From the NCBI RefSeq assembly GCF_033115175.1, contig NC_084844.1:31033885-31097884 (forward strand): a stretch of DNA of 64,000 bases, written 5' to 3'. This document shows, in pieces, positions 37,391 to 48,268 of this stretch. How positions within the stretch are numbered: the first letter of the stretch is position 1; each line of letters opens with the position of its first letter. Source of the DNA: Lepus europaeus (Eukaryota; Chordata; Mammalia; Lagomorpha; Leporidae). The translations under genes and the position numbers were made by a program. The notes beneath the pieces are model-generated. The model ran no database searches, was not told where the DNA came from, and was given only the letters and a program-made list of their open reading frames with translations.

Positions 37391-37735
37391 TTTTTTTTTT
37401 TAAATTTTTGACAGGCAGAGTGGACAGTGAGAGAGAGAGACAGAGAGAAAGGTCTTCCTTTTGCCGTTGGTTCACCCTCTAATGGCCGCCGCGGTAGCGC
37501 GCTGCGGCCGGCGCACCGCGCTGTTCCAATGGAAGGAGCCAGGTGCTTATCCTGGTCTCCCATGGGGTGCAGAGCCCAAGGACTTGGGCCATCCTCCACT
37601 GCACTCCCTGGCCACAGCAGAGAGCTGGCCTGGAAGAGAGGCAACCGGGACAGGATCGGTGCCCCGACCGGGACTAGAACCCGGTGTGCCGGTGCCGCAA
37701 GGCGGAGGATTAGCCTGTTGAGCCACGGCGCCGGC
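37391..37735 (-). repeat. CSINE, perfect 15-bp target-site duplication
   Basis: GC-rich long-head subtype, retaining CpG-rich motifs such as GCCGCCGCGGTAGCGCGC. Flanked by CTTACAAAGGATTTT at 37376-37390 and 37736-37750. Preservation of CpGs marks a young copy. Its second duplication copy ends within 3 bp of the left arm of the inverted duplication. Confidence 0.95.
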
Positions 37736-37752
37736 CTTACAAAGGATTTTAC

Positions 37753-37938
37753 TTTTATTTTTTTGTTATTGCTCCAAGTACCACTTGTTATTTCCCCCAA
37801 ATCTATATTATTTGAAAGTTAATTATTTATTATACTCATTATGATTTTTATATTTTATTTTGCATATTGTATAATATTACTCATAATAATCCAAACAATG
37901 CAGAAGTCTCTAAGAAAAAATGATCTCCTTTTCCTGGA
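37753..37938 (+). repeat. Left arm of a local inverted duplication
   Basis: This 186-bp AT-rich segment is the reverse complement of 38919-39093, with about three substitutions and one 11-bp length difference (extra bases near 37906-37917). That is roughly 98% identity outside the gap. It belongs to no repeat family I recognise. Confidence 0.93.
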
Positions 37939-38131
37939 AGTAATACTCTAATGTGTAAATCCTCCTAACAGTTCATCCTGCGTCTCTATTTTTATTTTTG
38001 TTTAAAAAAATCCAAACATATTTCCAATTTATTTTACAAGAATGGTATCACATGACGAATATTAGTTTAAAACTTGATTTTTCACATAATGCATTTCAGA
38101 TACCCTTCCAAATCAATATCAGTACATATCA

Positions 38132-38469
38132 GGGCCGGCACCGGGGCTTAACAGGCTAATCCTCCACCTTGCGGCGCCGGCACACCGGGTTCTAGTCCCG
38201 GTCGGGGCACCGGATTCTATCCCGATTGCCCCTCTTCCAGGCCAGCTCTCTGCTATGGCCCGGGAAGGCAGTGGAGGATGGCCCAAGTCCTTGGGCCCTG
38301 CACCCACATGGGAGACCAGGAGAAGTACCTGGCTCCTGGCTTCGGATCAGCACAATGCGCCGGCCGCAGCGGCCATTGGAGGGTGAACCAACGGCAAAAA
38401 AGGAAGACCTTTCTCTCTGTCTCTCTCTCTCTCACTATCCACTCTGCCTGTCAAAAAAAAAAAAAAAAG
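38132..38469 (+). repeat. CSINE within the inverted-duplication spacer
   Basis: Long-head subtype (GGGCCGGCACCGGGGCTTAA), full core and A tail. No clear target-site duplication remains. It lies in opposite orientation to the CSINE at 37391-37735, only about 400 bp away, so the pair can also fold together. Confidence 0.92.
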
Positions 38470-38571
38470 AAAGAAAAGAAAAAAGAAAACAGATCAGTCT
38501 GTTTCATTCACTTTACTGGTTACATAGTATCCATATGATAGATGCATTACAATATTACAATTGGTTCAGAA

Positions 38572-38593
38572 GTGTGTGTGTGTGTGTGTGTGT
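38572..38593. repeat. (GT)n microsatellite
   Basis: Eleven GT units in a row, likely polymorphic. Confidence 0.9.
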
Positions 38594-38649
38594 ATAGGGA
38601 TTTAAATATAGGCAATGTGAAATATTCTTATAGTTATTTTACATCTACA

Positions 38650-38772
38650 AAAGCACTACAAAAAGTTTGTGTAAAAATACATTTATTTGGATACAAAAAT
38701 GAAATTGATGCATAATTTTTTCTTAATATACTTTAATATACCTTTCTCCATGAACTTATTAATGACTCCTCA
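38650..38772. mobile_element. Mariner-like MITE relic (copy 2 of 3)
   Basis: About 120 bp with inverted ends: 'CTACAAAAAGTTTGTGTAAA' on the left and 'CTTTCTCCATGAACTTATTA' on the right. It shares its end pattern with the elements at 5868-5993 and 58868-58995. Diverged and non-coding. Confidence 0.4.
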
Positions 38773-38918
38773 TATATCTTTCAGATAAATTTTCAGAAGT
38801 GTAACAGTCCAAATAAAGAGCATGCACATTTAAATTTTTTGAAAATATGTCCATATGATGTGATTCCCTGCCCTTACCAACCATATGTATATATATAAAT
38901 ATATATATATATTTTTTC

Positions 38919-39093
38919 TCCAGGAAAAGGAGATTATTTTTTCTGCATTGTTTGGATTATTATGAGTAATATTATACAATATGCAAAATAAAATATAAAA
39001 ATCATAATGAGTATAATAAATAATTAACTTCCAAATAATATAGATTTAGGGGAAATAACAAGTGGTACTTGGAGCAATAACAAAAAAATAAAA
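38919..39093 (-). repeat. Right arm of a local inverted duplication
   Basis: 175-bp counterpart of 37753-37938 in opposite orientation. The 980-bp spacer holds old L1M-like sequence, a CSINE, a (GT)n tract and a MITE-like relic. Just outside this arm's inner end is an (AT)n tract at 38887-38912. Confidence 0.93.
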
Positions 39094-39183
39094 TCAGTCT
39101 TCTACTTCATTATAAATATGTTGAGAAAAAAACTATTTGGGGTTAGTTATTTGTATTTCTTGGAACATTTTATTTGTTTATTT

Positions 39184-39530
39184 TCTTTTAATTTATTTAT
39201 TTTCACATCTCTCTCTCACACACACACACAGACACACACAGACACACACACATACACATGGCAGGAGAAGAAAGAGAGAGAGCTACAGAGATCTGTCATC
39301 CTCTGGTTCATTCCCCAAATGACTAAAACATTGGGACTGGGCCAGACCAAAATCAGGAGCCAGGTACTGAATCAGGGTTTTCTACACAGGTGTCAAGGAT
39401 GCAAATAGTTGAACCATCACCTGCTCACTCCCAGGGTGTGGACTCAGAAGCATAGCTGGATCTTGGATCTGATGTAGGATGCAGGAGTACCAAGTGACAT
39501 CTTAACTGCTGTGGCAAACGCTGGCCCCTT
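39184..39530 (-). repeat. CSINE, old divergent copy with (CA)n
   Basis: 'ATCCTCTGGTTCATTCCCCA', 'AAATCAGGAGCCAGGTACTG' and the end 'TGGCAAACGCTGGCCCC' identify it. A (CA)n block at 39217-39258 replaces the usual GA-rich block. Confidence 0.8.
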
Positions 39531-39860
39531 TACCTTTTTAACATGGATTCTGGATCTCCCTTCACACCCAGTGAACCAGAATTTTTTGCAGTCAGCTCCT
39601 GGGAACCCTGATCCTTATAGAGTTCCAGGGTAAGTCTGATGCAATCATTGTCCCCAGCAGGCATTTGGAAACCACCAATAGGTCAAGATCATCTCTCAAG
39701 TTATAATGAGATGTGTGCTTCAACTATTAAACAAAGAAACCCAAACAACAACAGCAAAACTGAAAAGCAAAAAGAGCCAATTAGTAAAAAAAAAAAAAAA
39801 AAAATACATTGCATAGTTGTGTTATAATACCTATGTGATTTAAAACACTATACTTATCTT

Positions 39861-40171
39861 TTTTTTTTTGGACAGGCAGAGTGGACAGTGAGAAGAAAGG
39901 TCTTCCTTTGCCATTGGTTCACCCTCCAATGGCCACTGCGGCTGGTGTACCGCGGTGATCCCAAGGCAGGAGCCAGGTGCTTCTCCTGGTCTCCCATGGG
40001 GTGCAGGGCCCAAGCACTTGGGCCATCCTCCACTGCCTTCCCGGGCCATAGCAGAGAGCTGGCCTGGAAGAGGGGCAACCAGGACAGAATCTGGCACCCT
40101 GACCGGTACTAGAACCCGGTGTGCCGGCGCCACAAAGCGGAGGATTAGCCTGTTGAGCCGCGGCGCCAGCC
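39861..40171 (-). repeat. CSINE, perfect 15-bp target-site duplication
   Basis: T run, GGACAGGCAGAGTGGACAGT, core and CpG-rich inverted head. Flanked by CACTATACTTATCTT at 39846-39860 and 40172-40186. Young copy. Confidence 0.95.
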
Positions 40172-40395
40172 CACTATACTTATCTTAATTGTTGATGCAA
40201 ATCTCAAATAACCACAACTTTTATTTAAACATATGATCAAAATGGAGTGTAGCTGTAGACATGACCAATTTCAAGACTTTTTTAAAAATATTCTTAACTG
40301 CATGATCAGGGTCATAGAACCTCAATGTAGGGCACCCTATGGGAACTATGGTGCCTAAGTTAGTGAAGCATCAGCAAGATAGAATAGAAAGATTT

Positions 40396-40545
40396 GCAGT
40401 CAGCAGGGCTGGATCTGGGTGTGAGTCTTATTTCTATTACATATGAACCACTGGATTGCAAGCAAACCATTTAACCCTCCAAGCCTCAATTTCCTCATCT
40501 AAAAATGAGGGTAATATAGAATTTCTGGAAGGAATTAGAAGGACA
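40396..40545 (+). repeat. MIR
   Basis: 'CAAACCATTTAACCCTCCAA', 'GCCTCAATTTCCTCATCTAA' and 'AAATGAGGGTAATATAGAAT' follow the MIR core and 3' half. Confidence 0.75.
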
Positions 40546-40954
40546 GTGTAAGTGGAAATTCCATGGTCACCTTGAAGCACCATGGAAGTCAGCCCTCTAT
40601 CAAGTAGTTTGATAGCATGAGGGCTTTTTGAGATAGGGATATTAGGATACAGATATGCTGTCCTGAGAAAACATGGCTACCTACCTGGAATGGAAGGGAA
40701 TAGATTCTTGCTAGATATGGCCAAATGCACATTTCTGTGTCAATCCGTCTTCTCTCAGTTTTTGCCAATTTCACTCATGATGTAAACTTGTTTTTCTGTT
40801 AATGGCCCATTCACATTGATTTTCTTGTAGTCATTTATGTGCATGCAAACTCACTGAAAGCATATGCCAGCCATCCTTTAGAATAATCTTTGAGATATAT
40901 AATAACAGTGTCTGATATATGGAGAACCAGACATTGACATAAAGACTTTGTAAC

Positions 40955-41105
40955 TACCAACTGAATTAACAGTTACCACAACCCTATGAAGTGTTCCATT
41001 ATTATTCTCATTTTGTTGAGAAACTGAGGCACACAAAAACTGACTTGTCCCCAAACATACTCCTGGGAAGTGCTAAAGCTGGATGTTCAAGTCGAGGTAT
41101 TTTCA
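40955..41105 (-). repeat. MIR, reverse orientation
   Basis: 'CACAACCCTATGAAGTGTTC', 'ATTATTATTCTCATTTTGTT', 'GAGAAACTGAGGCACACAAA' and 'GCTAAAGCTGGATGTTCAAG' follow the reverse MIR consensus. Confidence 0.75.
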
Positions 41106-41727
41106 ATATAGTCTCTAGGAAGACAGTATTAATATGATGATGGGAAGGAAGATTTCAGTTATTTTTTTTTAAATTAATGATATCTGAGTGTTTCTAGATT
41201 GAAGCAAAGTGTGTCCTTAATGAGAACATGATTATTTGGTTCTCTGGTCATGAGTTTGAGCTCTATGGAGCTTGGGGTTATTTAACCCTTTTGCTTGGAG
41301 AGAATTTTGCGATTGATAATCCCCTTCAAAAGTTCTTCTGTTTGCCTGTTGTCACAACCCAGGGAGATAGGGAGGCTGAAGGTTGAAGGTCTGTCCGTGA
41401 CCTTGCAGCATTTATTCATGGCCCTCTCTTAGTGAGAATCCTGATTGCTCTTCACCTGGCTTTCTCCTCTACTTGTACTGGTTTATCAAATCACCACCAT
41501 CAAAGCTTTCTTTGATTCTCTCCTAAAGTGTTTTAAATGTGCCTGCTATGTAACTTCTTCACACCGTGTCTCAACTGGCAGGCCATGGCTGGCTCATTTT
41601 GTGGATTTTGAATTTTCTTCCTAGAAAACTCAAGGTGACAGAGAATGAGAGTAGCAGCTTTGATAGTAGACTATGTGAATCAGAGCCATGTTGACCAGTA
41701 AGAGGGAATGTCTAGCTGGTTTTTGTT

Positions 41728-42412
41728 GTTGTTTTTGCTTAAAGATTTATTCATTTATTTGAGAGTCAGAGTTATAGAGAAAGAGAGAGAGAGATCCTCC
41801 ATTGCTGGTTCAACCCTCCCCCCACCACCACCACCACCAAGACAGACTCAACAGCCAGCTCTAGGCCAGGTCAAAGCCATGAGAGAGGAGAATCATCCTC
41901 ATGGGTGGTAGAGGCCTAATGCTTGGGCCATCTTCTGCTGAAGGTCCTAAGCCATTAGCAGGGAGCTGGATTGTATGTGGAGCAGTTGGGACTTGAACAA
42001 ATTGGCACATGTGTGGGATGCTGGCTTCATAGGCAGCAGCTTTTTTTTTTTTAAAGGCTTATTTATTTATTTGAAAGTCAGAGTTACACAGAGAGAGAAG
42101 TAGAGAGAGAGAGAGGTCTTCTATCCAATGGTTCACTCCCCGAGTTGGCCACAATGGCTGCAGCTGTGCCCATCTGAAGCCAGGAGCCAGGAGCTCCCAT
42201 GTGGGTGCAGGGGCCCAAGGACTTGGGCCATCTTCTACTGCTTTCCCAGGCCATAGCAGAGAGCTGGATCAGAAGTGGAGCAGCCGGGACTAGAACCGGC
42301 GCCCATATGGGATGCTGGTGCTTTAGGCCAGGGCATTAACCTGCTGTGCCACAGCGCCGGCCCCCATAGGCAACAGCTTTACCTGATACATCACAACACC
42401 AGCCCCATATCT
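41728..42412 (-). repeat. Older CSINE split by a younger CSINE
   Basis: First part 41728-42043 (AAAGATTTATTCATTTATTT start, a (CCA)n stretch at 41821-41838, core 'TAATGCTTGGGCCATCTTCT'), last part 42365-42412 ('CACAACACCAGCCCC'). TGGTTTTTGT on both outer sides may be its duplication. Confidence 0.85.
42044..42364 (-). repeat. CSINE nested in an older CSINE
   Basis: Complete AAATn-subtype copy, same orientation as its host. Flanked by CATAGGCAGCAGCTTT (42028-42043) and CATAGGCAACAGCTTT (42365-42380), a 16-bp duplication with one mismatch that lies inside the host element's head. Confidence 0.93.
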
Positions 42413-42604
42413 TGGTTTTTGTAAACTGCTACAAATATATGGAGGTCATCACAAGGAGGCCTGACCAGATAGCAGATGTGTCAGTAATAATCTCCATTTT
42501 TAGTCCTGGTTTCTCAGAACTATTTCTGACCTCCCTTTTAAGCTTCTACTTAGGACATGTGTTTTCAAAAATCAAGTGTTGAAAGTTTACTCTGTACCAG
42601 GTAG

Positions 42605-42840
42605 CAGAGACATAGCGGATAAGTGAGTGGGTTGCAGGTTTTGAATGCAGGCCCTATTCTTTACAGCTAGCTGTGTGATTTCTATGAGTTCGTTAGTCAG
42701 TAATTCAGTTTCTATAAACTGAAGATAATATTTGCATCTACTTCATTGGGTTGTTGTGATGGTCAAATGAGATATTCCATGTGAAATTCATAGCATGATG
42801 TTTGGAGCATAGGGAAGGCTTGGTAAATGCTCTTGTCAGG
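42605..42840 (+). repeat. MIR, nearly full length
   Basis: 'TTGAATGCAGGCCCTATTCT', 'CTAGCTGTGTGATTTCTATG', 'TCAGTTTCTATAAACTGAAG', 'TCATTGGGTTGTTGTGATGG' and 'GAGCATAGGGAAGGCTTGGT' cover the element from core to 3' end. Confidence 0.8.
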
Positions 42841-43024
42841 GTTATGAATTAAATTCTTACTCTGTAGTCTGGTTTCCAGAGCACTTTCTTGAGAATTTAT
42901 CTCTTGCTGTTTTGCTTTTTCAAAGCTCCTAAATCTCATCTTATTTCTGTACCCTAGCCCCTTCTCCCCTCTTGAGGTTGCTCTGCCCTATCCAGCCCAT
43001 GTTCTGGTGCTGCATCACTTTTCT

Positions 43025-44380
43025 CAAACAGAGATTTTAAAAGCAGGTGTTACATTAATCACAACTAAGATGGAAAATATATATAAAAAAAATGTGAGGA
43101 TGTCCAGACTCTTCCAGTGCAGGTAGAATAAATTGATTAAACCATTTTTGAAAACTGTCTGACAGTAAAGCTGTACACATGCTTTTCCCCTAACCCAGGA
43201 TCCCCATGCCTTGGTCTTTCCTCAGCAGAAACTTGTATACAAGTGTCAAAAACCAGGTAGAAGAAAGTTCATTATAGCACCACGGTACCCATCCCTAGAT
43301 AACACATTACTCCCAAACTGAGTAACTTGAAACAACAAGCATTTATATCACAATTCCTGTAGGTCAGGAATCCTAGCTTGACATGGTTGTTTATAGGGCC
43401 AATTTATCCAATAGGAGCAGGGGGCACAGCACCTGGGGCCCAAATACATGTAAGTACAAATTCCTTTTAGTAGTAAGTGAGATATGTCTTTTCTTCCATG
43501 GTTAATGGAGGGAGGAGCCTGCAAGGACTGAAGTGCCTAGGTCCCATGAGAGTCACCATACAGCCCTAGCTGTTTGGTTCTGCGGGATGTGTGTGTCTCA
43601 GGAGGTTTCAGCCAAGCTGTCGGTTGGCATCACAGCCACTGGAAGACTCCTCTGAAGGAAGATCTGCTGTCAGGTAGCTTCTGGCAGGCCTCGATTCTTC
43701 TCTGGTTACACACCATCAGCATCATTTCCTCACCACAAGGGCTCTCCATGGCTGCTTGGGTGTCCTCATGGCATAGCAGATGGCTTCCCTCAGAACCATG
43801 GGAGAGAGTGACAGTGAGACACAGAGGAAAGCCTCAGTGTCTTTCATAGCCTAATCTTGGAAGTAACAAACCGTCACTTCTGTCATATTCTATTGGTCTT
43901 GACCCTGGGCAGTGTGAGAGGGGAGCCCATGGTACATGTGATACCAGCAGCCAAGAATTCGGCCGTCACTGAGACTGGCTACCAAAAGAACTTCCTTTAG
44001 TACTCAAGAGACTAGAAAGCATCTGATATCTGTATATCTATCCCTGGGAGAAAGGATAAACAAATGGGGGTATATTTGTGCAGTGGCATTCTACACAGCA
44101 ATGAGAATGAATCATTTATAACTATATACAACAATATAGCTGTATCTCACAAACATAGTATTGCACAGGAGCCCGGCCATACACTATGATGTCTTTCATA
44201 TAAGGTTAAGAAACAGGCAGCCATGTGTGAGAGTTCAGGATAGTAGTTCCCCTTGGAGAGGGAGTGATTAGAAGTGAATGCAAAAGGAGTTTGATGCACA
44301 AATTGGTATGCAGAAATCTGTTGAGTTGTACGCCTGTCTCTGTGTATATTATACTTTAAATAGAGTTTTTAAAAGCAGAC
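43025..44380 (+). mobile_element. Old L1M 3' part, split by another repeat
   Basis: First piece 43025-43287 ('GAAAACTGTCTGACAGTAAA', 'AAGTTCATTATAGCACCAC') matches the last part of L1 ORF2. The second piece 44030-44380 ('AAAGGATAAACAAATGGGGG', 'CAGCAATGAGAATGAATCAT', 'TGTATATTATACTTTAAATA') continues it to the 3' end. Both are heavily mutated; no open frame. Confidence 0.6.
43288..43995 (+). repeat. Ancient interspersed repeat inserted in L1M, family unresolved
   Basis: 'AAACTGAGTAACTTGAAACA', 'AGCATTTATATCACAATTCC' and 'CACTTCTGTCATATTCTATT' belong to a very common mammalian repeat of the 'aacttagtggcttaaaacaa' type. Collinear L1M on both sides shows that it inserted into the L1. Confidence 0.5.
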
Positions 44381-44464
44381 TCTAGAGCATCTTTATTGGT
44401 TTCCTTTCTTCAAGAGAGGTTCTGGAAATGATTTCAGTTATGGCTAGGCTAGGCATCAACCAGA

Positions 44465-44806
44465 GTGCTGTGGACTGAGTGCTTGTGTCCCTCCCACCAA
44501 ATGCATATATTGAAACCTCATTCCCAGGGTGAGGCGGTGGAGCCTTTTTGAGATGATTACGTCACAGTGATGAATGCTTCACCAGTGGGACAAGGCCCCA
44601 AAGAGCTCCTTTGCCACTTCCCCTACTGGAGGGCACAGGAAGTCTGAGTCTAGGAAGCAAAACATGGGCTCTAACTGGATGCTGACTTTGCCAGTGCCTT
44701 CATCTTAGACTCCCCAGTCTCCTGAGCTGGGAGAAATAAATTGGTGTTGTCCATAAGCCACCTAGTGTTCCTGGTACTCTTGTTGGGCAGCCTCAGCAGA
44801 CTAAGG
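44465..44806 (+). mobile_element. MLT1-type LTR (ERVL-MaLR), solo relic
   Basis: Starts 'GTGCTGTGGACTGAGTGCTT', passes 'TGGAGCCTTTTTGAGATGAT', 'GCCCCAAAGAGCTCC', 'CTGGGAGAAATAAATTGGTG' and 'CATAAGCCACCTAGTGTTCC', and ends near CAGACTAAGG. This is the standard order of a mammalian MaLR LTR. No internal retroviral genes accompany it. Confidence 0.8.
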
Positions 44807-44849
44807 TGCTGGGGTGACTATACTGAGTGGTCAACTTACTGGCTACACT

Positions 44850-44940
44850 GCTAGGCTGCATGTGCTGTGAGATCTTGGTGGAGCGAGTCACTTAACCTTT
44901 GTGTGCTGCAGTTTCCTCTGTCACAAAGCATCATGGACCC
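44850..44940 (+). repeat. MIR fragment
   Basis: 'GAGCGAGTCACTTAACCTTT' and 'GTGTGCTGCAGTTTCCTCTG' match the MIR core. Confidence 0.6.
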
Positions 44941-45314
44941 TAACAGTCATGGCCCCAGAGTATGGGGAAAACTGTGGACCGATGTCAGGTATAGTTCAGT
45001 TCTCCTAAGCACAGGATCAGCACTAGAGTCAGGGAGTGATTAAAAAAAATCAGTGTAAACAAATCACCCTTGAAAATCTCTAAAGAAGCTTAAGTCGCTG
45101 AGAAGCCCACCCTTGGGAGCTTAAAAACCAGGAATTTACAACTTCTTTTATTTCTCTTTAGAGTTTCACCATAATCTTCCTTTTTGCAAGGCAGTCGAGG
45201 ACAAGGCTGGCTTGAATAGGTTAGTGGGATAGTAAAAAGCCGGATCTTTCACCATCCCAGTTTCTCTTTTTGGTTGAGGGCCCACAATCGAGCTTTCATT
45301 TTAAATATGCCTTT

Positions 45315-45372
45315 TTTAAAAAAAGATTTATTTATTTATTTGAAAGTCAGAGTTACACAGAGAAAGAAGGAG

Positions 45373-45410
<38 letters not shown>

Positions 45411-45664
45411 TTTCCTTCCATTTGTTCACTCCCCAGTTGGCTGTAATGGCCAGAGCTGCACCCATCTGAAGCCAGGAGCGAGGAGCTTCTTCTAGGCTCC
45501 CATGCACGTGCAGGGGCCCAAGGACTTGGGCCATTCTTCACTGCTTTTCCAGGCCATAGCAAAAAGTTGGATCAGAAGTGGAGCAGCTGGGACTCAAACC
45601 AGCACCCATAGGGATGCTGGCACTGCAGGTGGTGGCTTTACACACTACGCCACGGCACTGGCCT
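45315..45664 (-). repeat. CSINE with long (GA)n block
   Basis: AAAAAAGATTTATTTATTTA start, (GA)n at 45378-45408, core and inverted head ACGCCACGGCACTGGCC. Flanks TTAAATATGCCTTT and TTAAATATACCTTT form a 14-bp duplication with one mismatch. Confidence 0.93.
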
Positions 45665-45679
45665 CTTAAATATACCTTT

Positions 45680-48050
45680 ACAATGAGTCCGATGCGTGTT
45701 AAAGCACTGCAAATTATGGCAATGTGTGATTCTTATTCATCTTTGAAACAGGTCCTTTCCCTAGATTATTTTGGTCCTAGAAACTCTTTGTGGACAACAT
45801 CAAGGTGAAACAAAATGATTGATTAATAACATTTAATTAGACAGGGCACTACCTGTTGCCTAATTACATGTTGACATATTAAGTAGAGAAACAAACTGAA
45901 GTCCACCTGAGATATTATTATAAAAATTTTGTAGTTATATAGTTCTTTGTAGTGTATAAAATTGAATTATTTCCTTAAAGGTAAACCTATTGTTTAATAG
46001 ATCACCTGTCCAGTTTAATGAGAAAGCTGAGATTCATAACTGGTTCCACCAAGTTCAAAGCCATAAAACTTTCCAAGAGACCTTGGTTATCTATCTACCT
46101 ATTGACCTATCATCTATCATCCATACCATTATCTGTCTATCATAATTATCATGATCTAATGATCCATCATCTACCTGTCTACCTGTCATCTGTCTCCGCA
46201 TTAGAGGGAGTGAGGTGGTGAGAGTAGAAAGAGGCAGGTGTGAAGATTTGTTATTTGACTCAACCACCTGGACTACCCACATGATTTCCTAGTGCCTCTC
46301 TAGGCAAGACTGCTCAAAGTAGACAGTTCAGGATTGAGGGGAGAGCAGAGCCTCCAGGCATATGTAGTTTCTACCTGGGCCAGAGACTTGTTGCACAGAG
46401 TAGGGTTGAAGTAGTTCCTGTGCACTCAGGGGTATCTGCCAGATAATACCACTGGTTTCTGATACTCCAGAGTGGACCAAATGATCTTTTTAAATATATC
46501 TATGCATGGGTCATGTCTATGCATTCATGTATTGCCTGCTTATTTTTGTATGACAGAACTGTTTGTAAAGGCAGATCTTCCCCAGTAAAGACAAGTTAGG
46601 AGATAATCCATAATTCAAATCTGGTTTTATTCTCCTTGTGTGAGTTTCAATTTTCACTGTGTAGGTCCGTCTGAGTCTTACAGCTTTGCAAGGGTATATA
46701 ACTTTTCACAGGACTGGAGGGCCCCCACACAGAGCACATCCTTCCTCTGCTAGGAGTGGTCATTACAATTTAAGTCTTTCCATAGTGTTGCTTTTGGGTC
46801 TCAGGAAGCAGCATGAGGCCCCCTGGTGGTTGGAAATAATGCATGAGTTTGCTTTTGAGGCCTTTTGAAGGGTGCACATGTGGCTGGAGAAACAAATGGA
46901 GTTAATAGTCACTAGGCCTGGTGCTTTCAGAAGAGGCAGAGTGAAGTGGGAATGATGTATTTTGGGGAGAATTGAGAATGAAACTGTTTTATCTAAGAAA
47001 TTAGAATGGATTGTGGATCTGGAAAAAGCACCCACTATCTGGTTTTTCATTCTTTAGTTTATTTTGCACCTCAGTTAGGCACTTACTAGCAGCTAACCTG
47101 TGTAAGACATTACCATACTGTGATTTAAAGAAAAAAGCTACCCCAGGCATGGCTAAGAGAACCTGGCCTGCCTAGCTCCTGAACAGTTTTTGGGCTTAGA
47201 GAGTGGAGGTTTGAGTCAAGACTAAAGAACCTGAGCCTCACCTGAGGAATTTCTCCATAAAGCTTTGGGAAGCCTTTGAATGTCTTTGAACAGAAAAGAA
47301 ACATAGCAAAGGGCACCTTCCTCCCATAAAAGTGACCACATTGTTGATTGCTCTGTGCCAACAAGTAACCTCCCAAGTCATTGAGGCTTGTCACTTACAA
47401 AGCTACCTGACAGTGCCAGAGGGCTCCTGCCATATTTAATTAAATTCCTGTGCACAGACCCCTTCACTGAAGATGGTGTGCTAGGCTTTCTTTGTTTGTT
47501 TTGCCCAAGTTTTTAAAAAAGGTTTCCTATCTCCTTTGCTGCCCTGGTAGAATGTGGCTTGGTCTACAAGGACATGGACTATTTCTGGCTGGAGTTCTAG
47601 CTGTGGAATGGTTCGATATCCACAGCAGAATCCCAGCAGTAGTCTTTATTGCCTGTATGAGAACCAGCTGAATAAGCAGCTAGAAAATCTACATGTCTGG
47701 TGTGTGGTTGGTGCTCAGAAACGTGTAGTTGGCAGATAATTAATGACTGATTCAATAAAAATGGAATTCATGTTTTTACAGCACATGATAAAATTCCTGA
47801 CATCAGTCACCAATTTTCTAACAACAATAGCATAGAAATACTTCCTAGCAAAGCAAACATAATTAATATTAACTCTGGAAGTAGTAAAGAGAAAAAGTGA
47901 TATGATGAAGATAGAAATATTACTGTAAAGTTAAGAACAAGCAGTGTTTGGGAGAAATACAACTGGCATCTTGCAAATGAGACAAGGGAAGATGGGCAGC
48001 TTGGAATGGTAATAAAAATAGCTACAACACAAACAGCCATTTAAAAAGTG
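45680..48050. other. Intergenic DNA downstream of TMEM100
   Basis: Apart from the CTAT-type microsatellite at 46086 no repeat is recognisable. It lies on the 3' side of TMEM100, and no exon of another gene was recognised. Confidence 0.5.
46086..46200. repeat. Degenerate (CTAT)n/(ATCT)n tetranucleotide repeat
   Basis: About 115 bp of interrupted CTAT, ATCT, CATC and CTGT units. Decayed microsatellite. Confidence 0.8.
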
Positions 48051-48066
48051 TCAGCAGCAATGAGTA

Positions 48067-48268
48067 TTTATTATTTTGAATGAAATGTACATTAAACTTT
48101 TATATAAAAATCATCAAAAGTGCTATATTGGATTATTTTAATATTAATTTAACCCCCCGTCATCTTTACCATACCTTTTCCTTGCCTTTTTTTTTTTTTT
48201 ATTTCTGACACATCATTACAATTACCTAAAACGGCCCACTGTTAAGATATAAAAAATATTAGTTTATT
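48067..48268 (-). other. Candidate TMEM100 poly(A) signals
   Basis: Minus-strand AATAAA hexamers occur at 48268-48263, 48203-48198 and 48072-48067. The last is the best placed: it is followed within about 25-40 nt by a GT-rich stretch (TGTTTGTGTTGT), typical of a downstream cleavage element. It would give a 3' UTR near 0.77 kb. The 48203 hexamer sits in a T/A homopolymer and is the weakest. Confidence 0.45.

Larger units (their letters stand above)
38030..38880 (+). repeat. Old L1M-like 3' UTR pieces around the CSINE
   Basis: 'AAGAATGGTATCACATGACG', 'CTTGATTTTTCACATAATGC', 'GTTACATAGTATCCATATGA' and, further on, 'TTTTCAGAAGTGTAACAGTC' with 'GAGCATGCACATTTAAATTT' follow the order of an ancient L1M-class 3' region. 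It is split by a CSINE and a MITE-like insert. Tentative. Confidence 0.4.

Noticed and set aside
44465..44806. Possible full endogenous retrovirus
   Set aside because: Only one decayed MLT1-type LTR is present. No internal gag, pol or env frame is recognised on either side.
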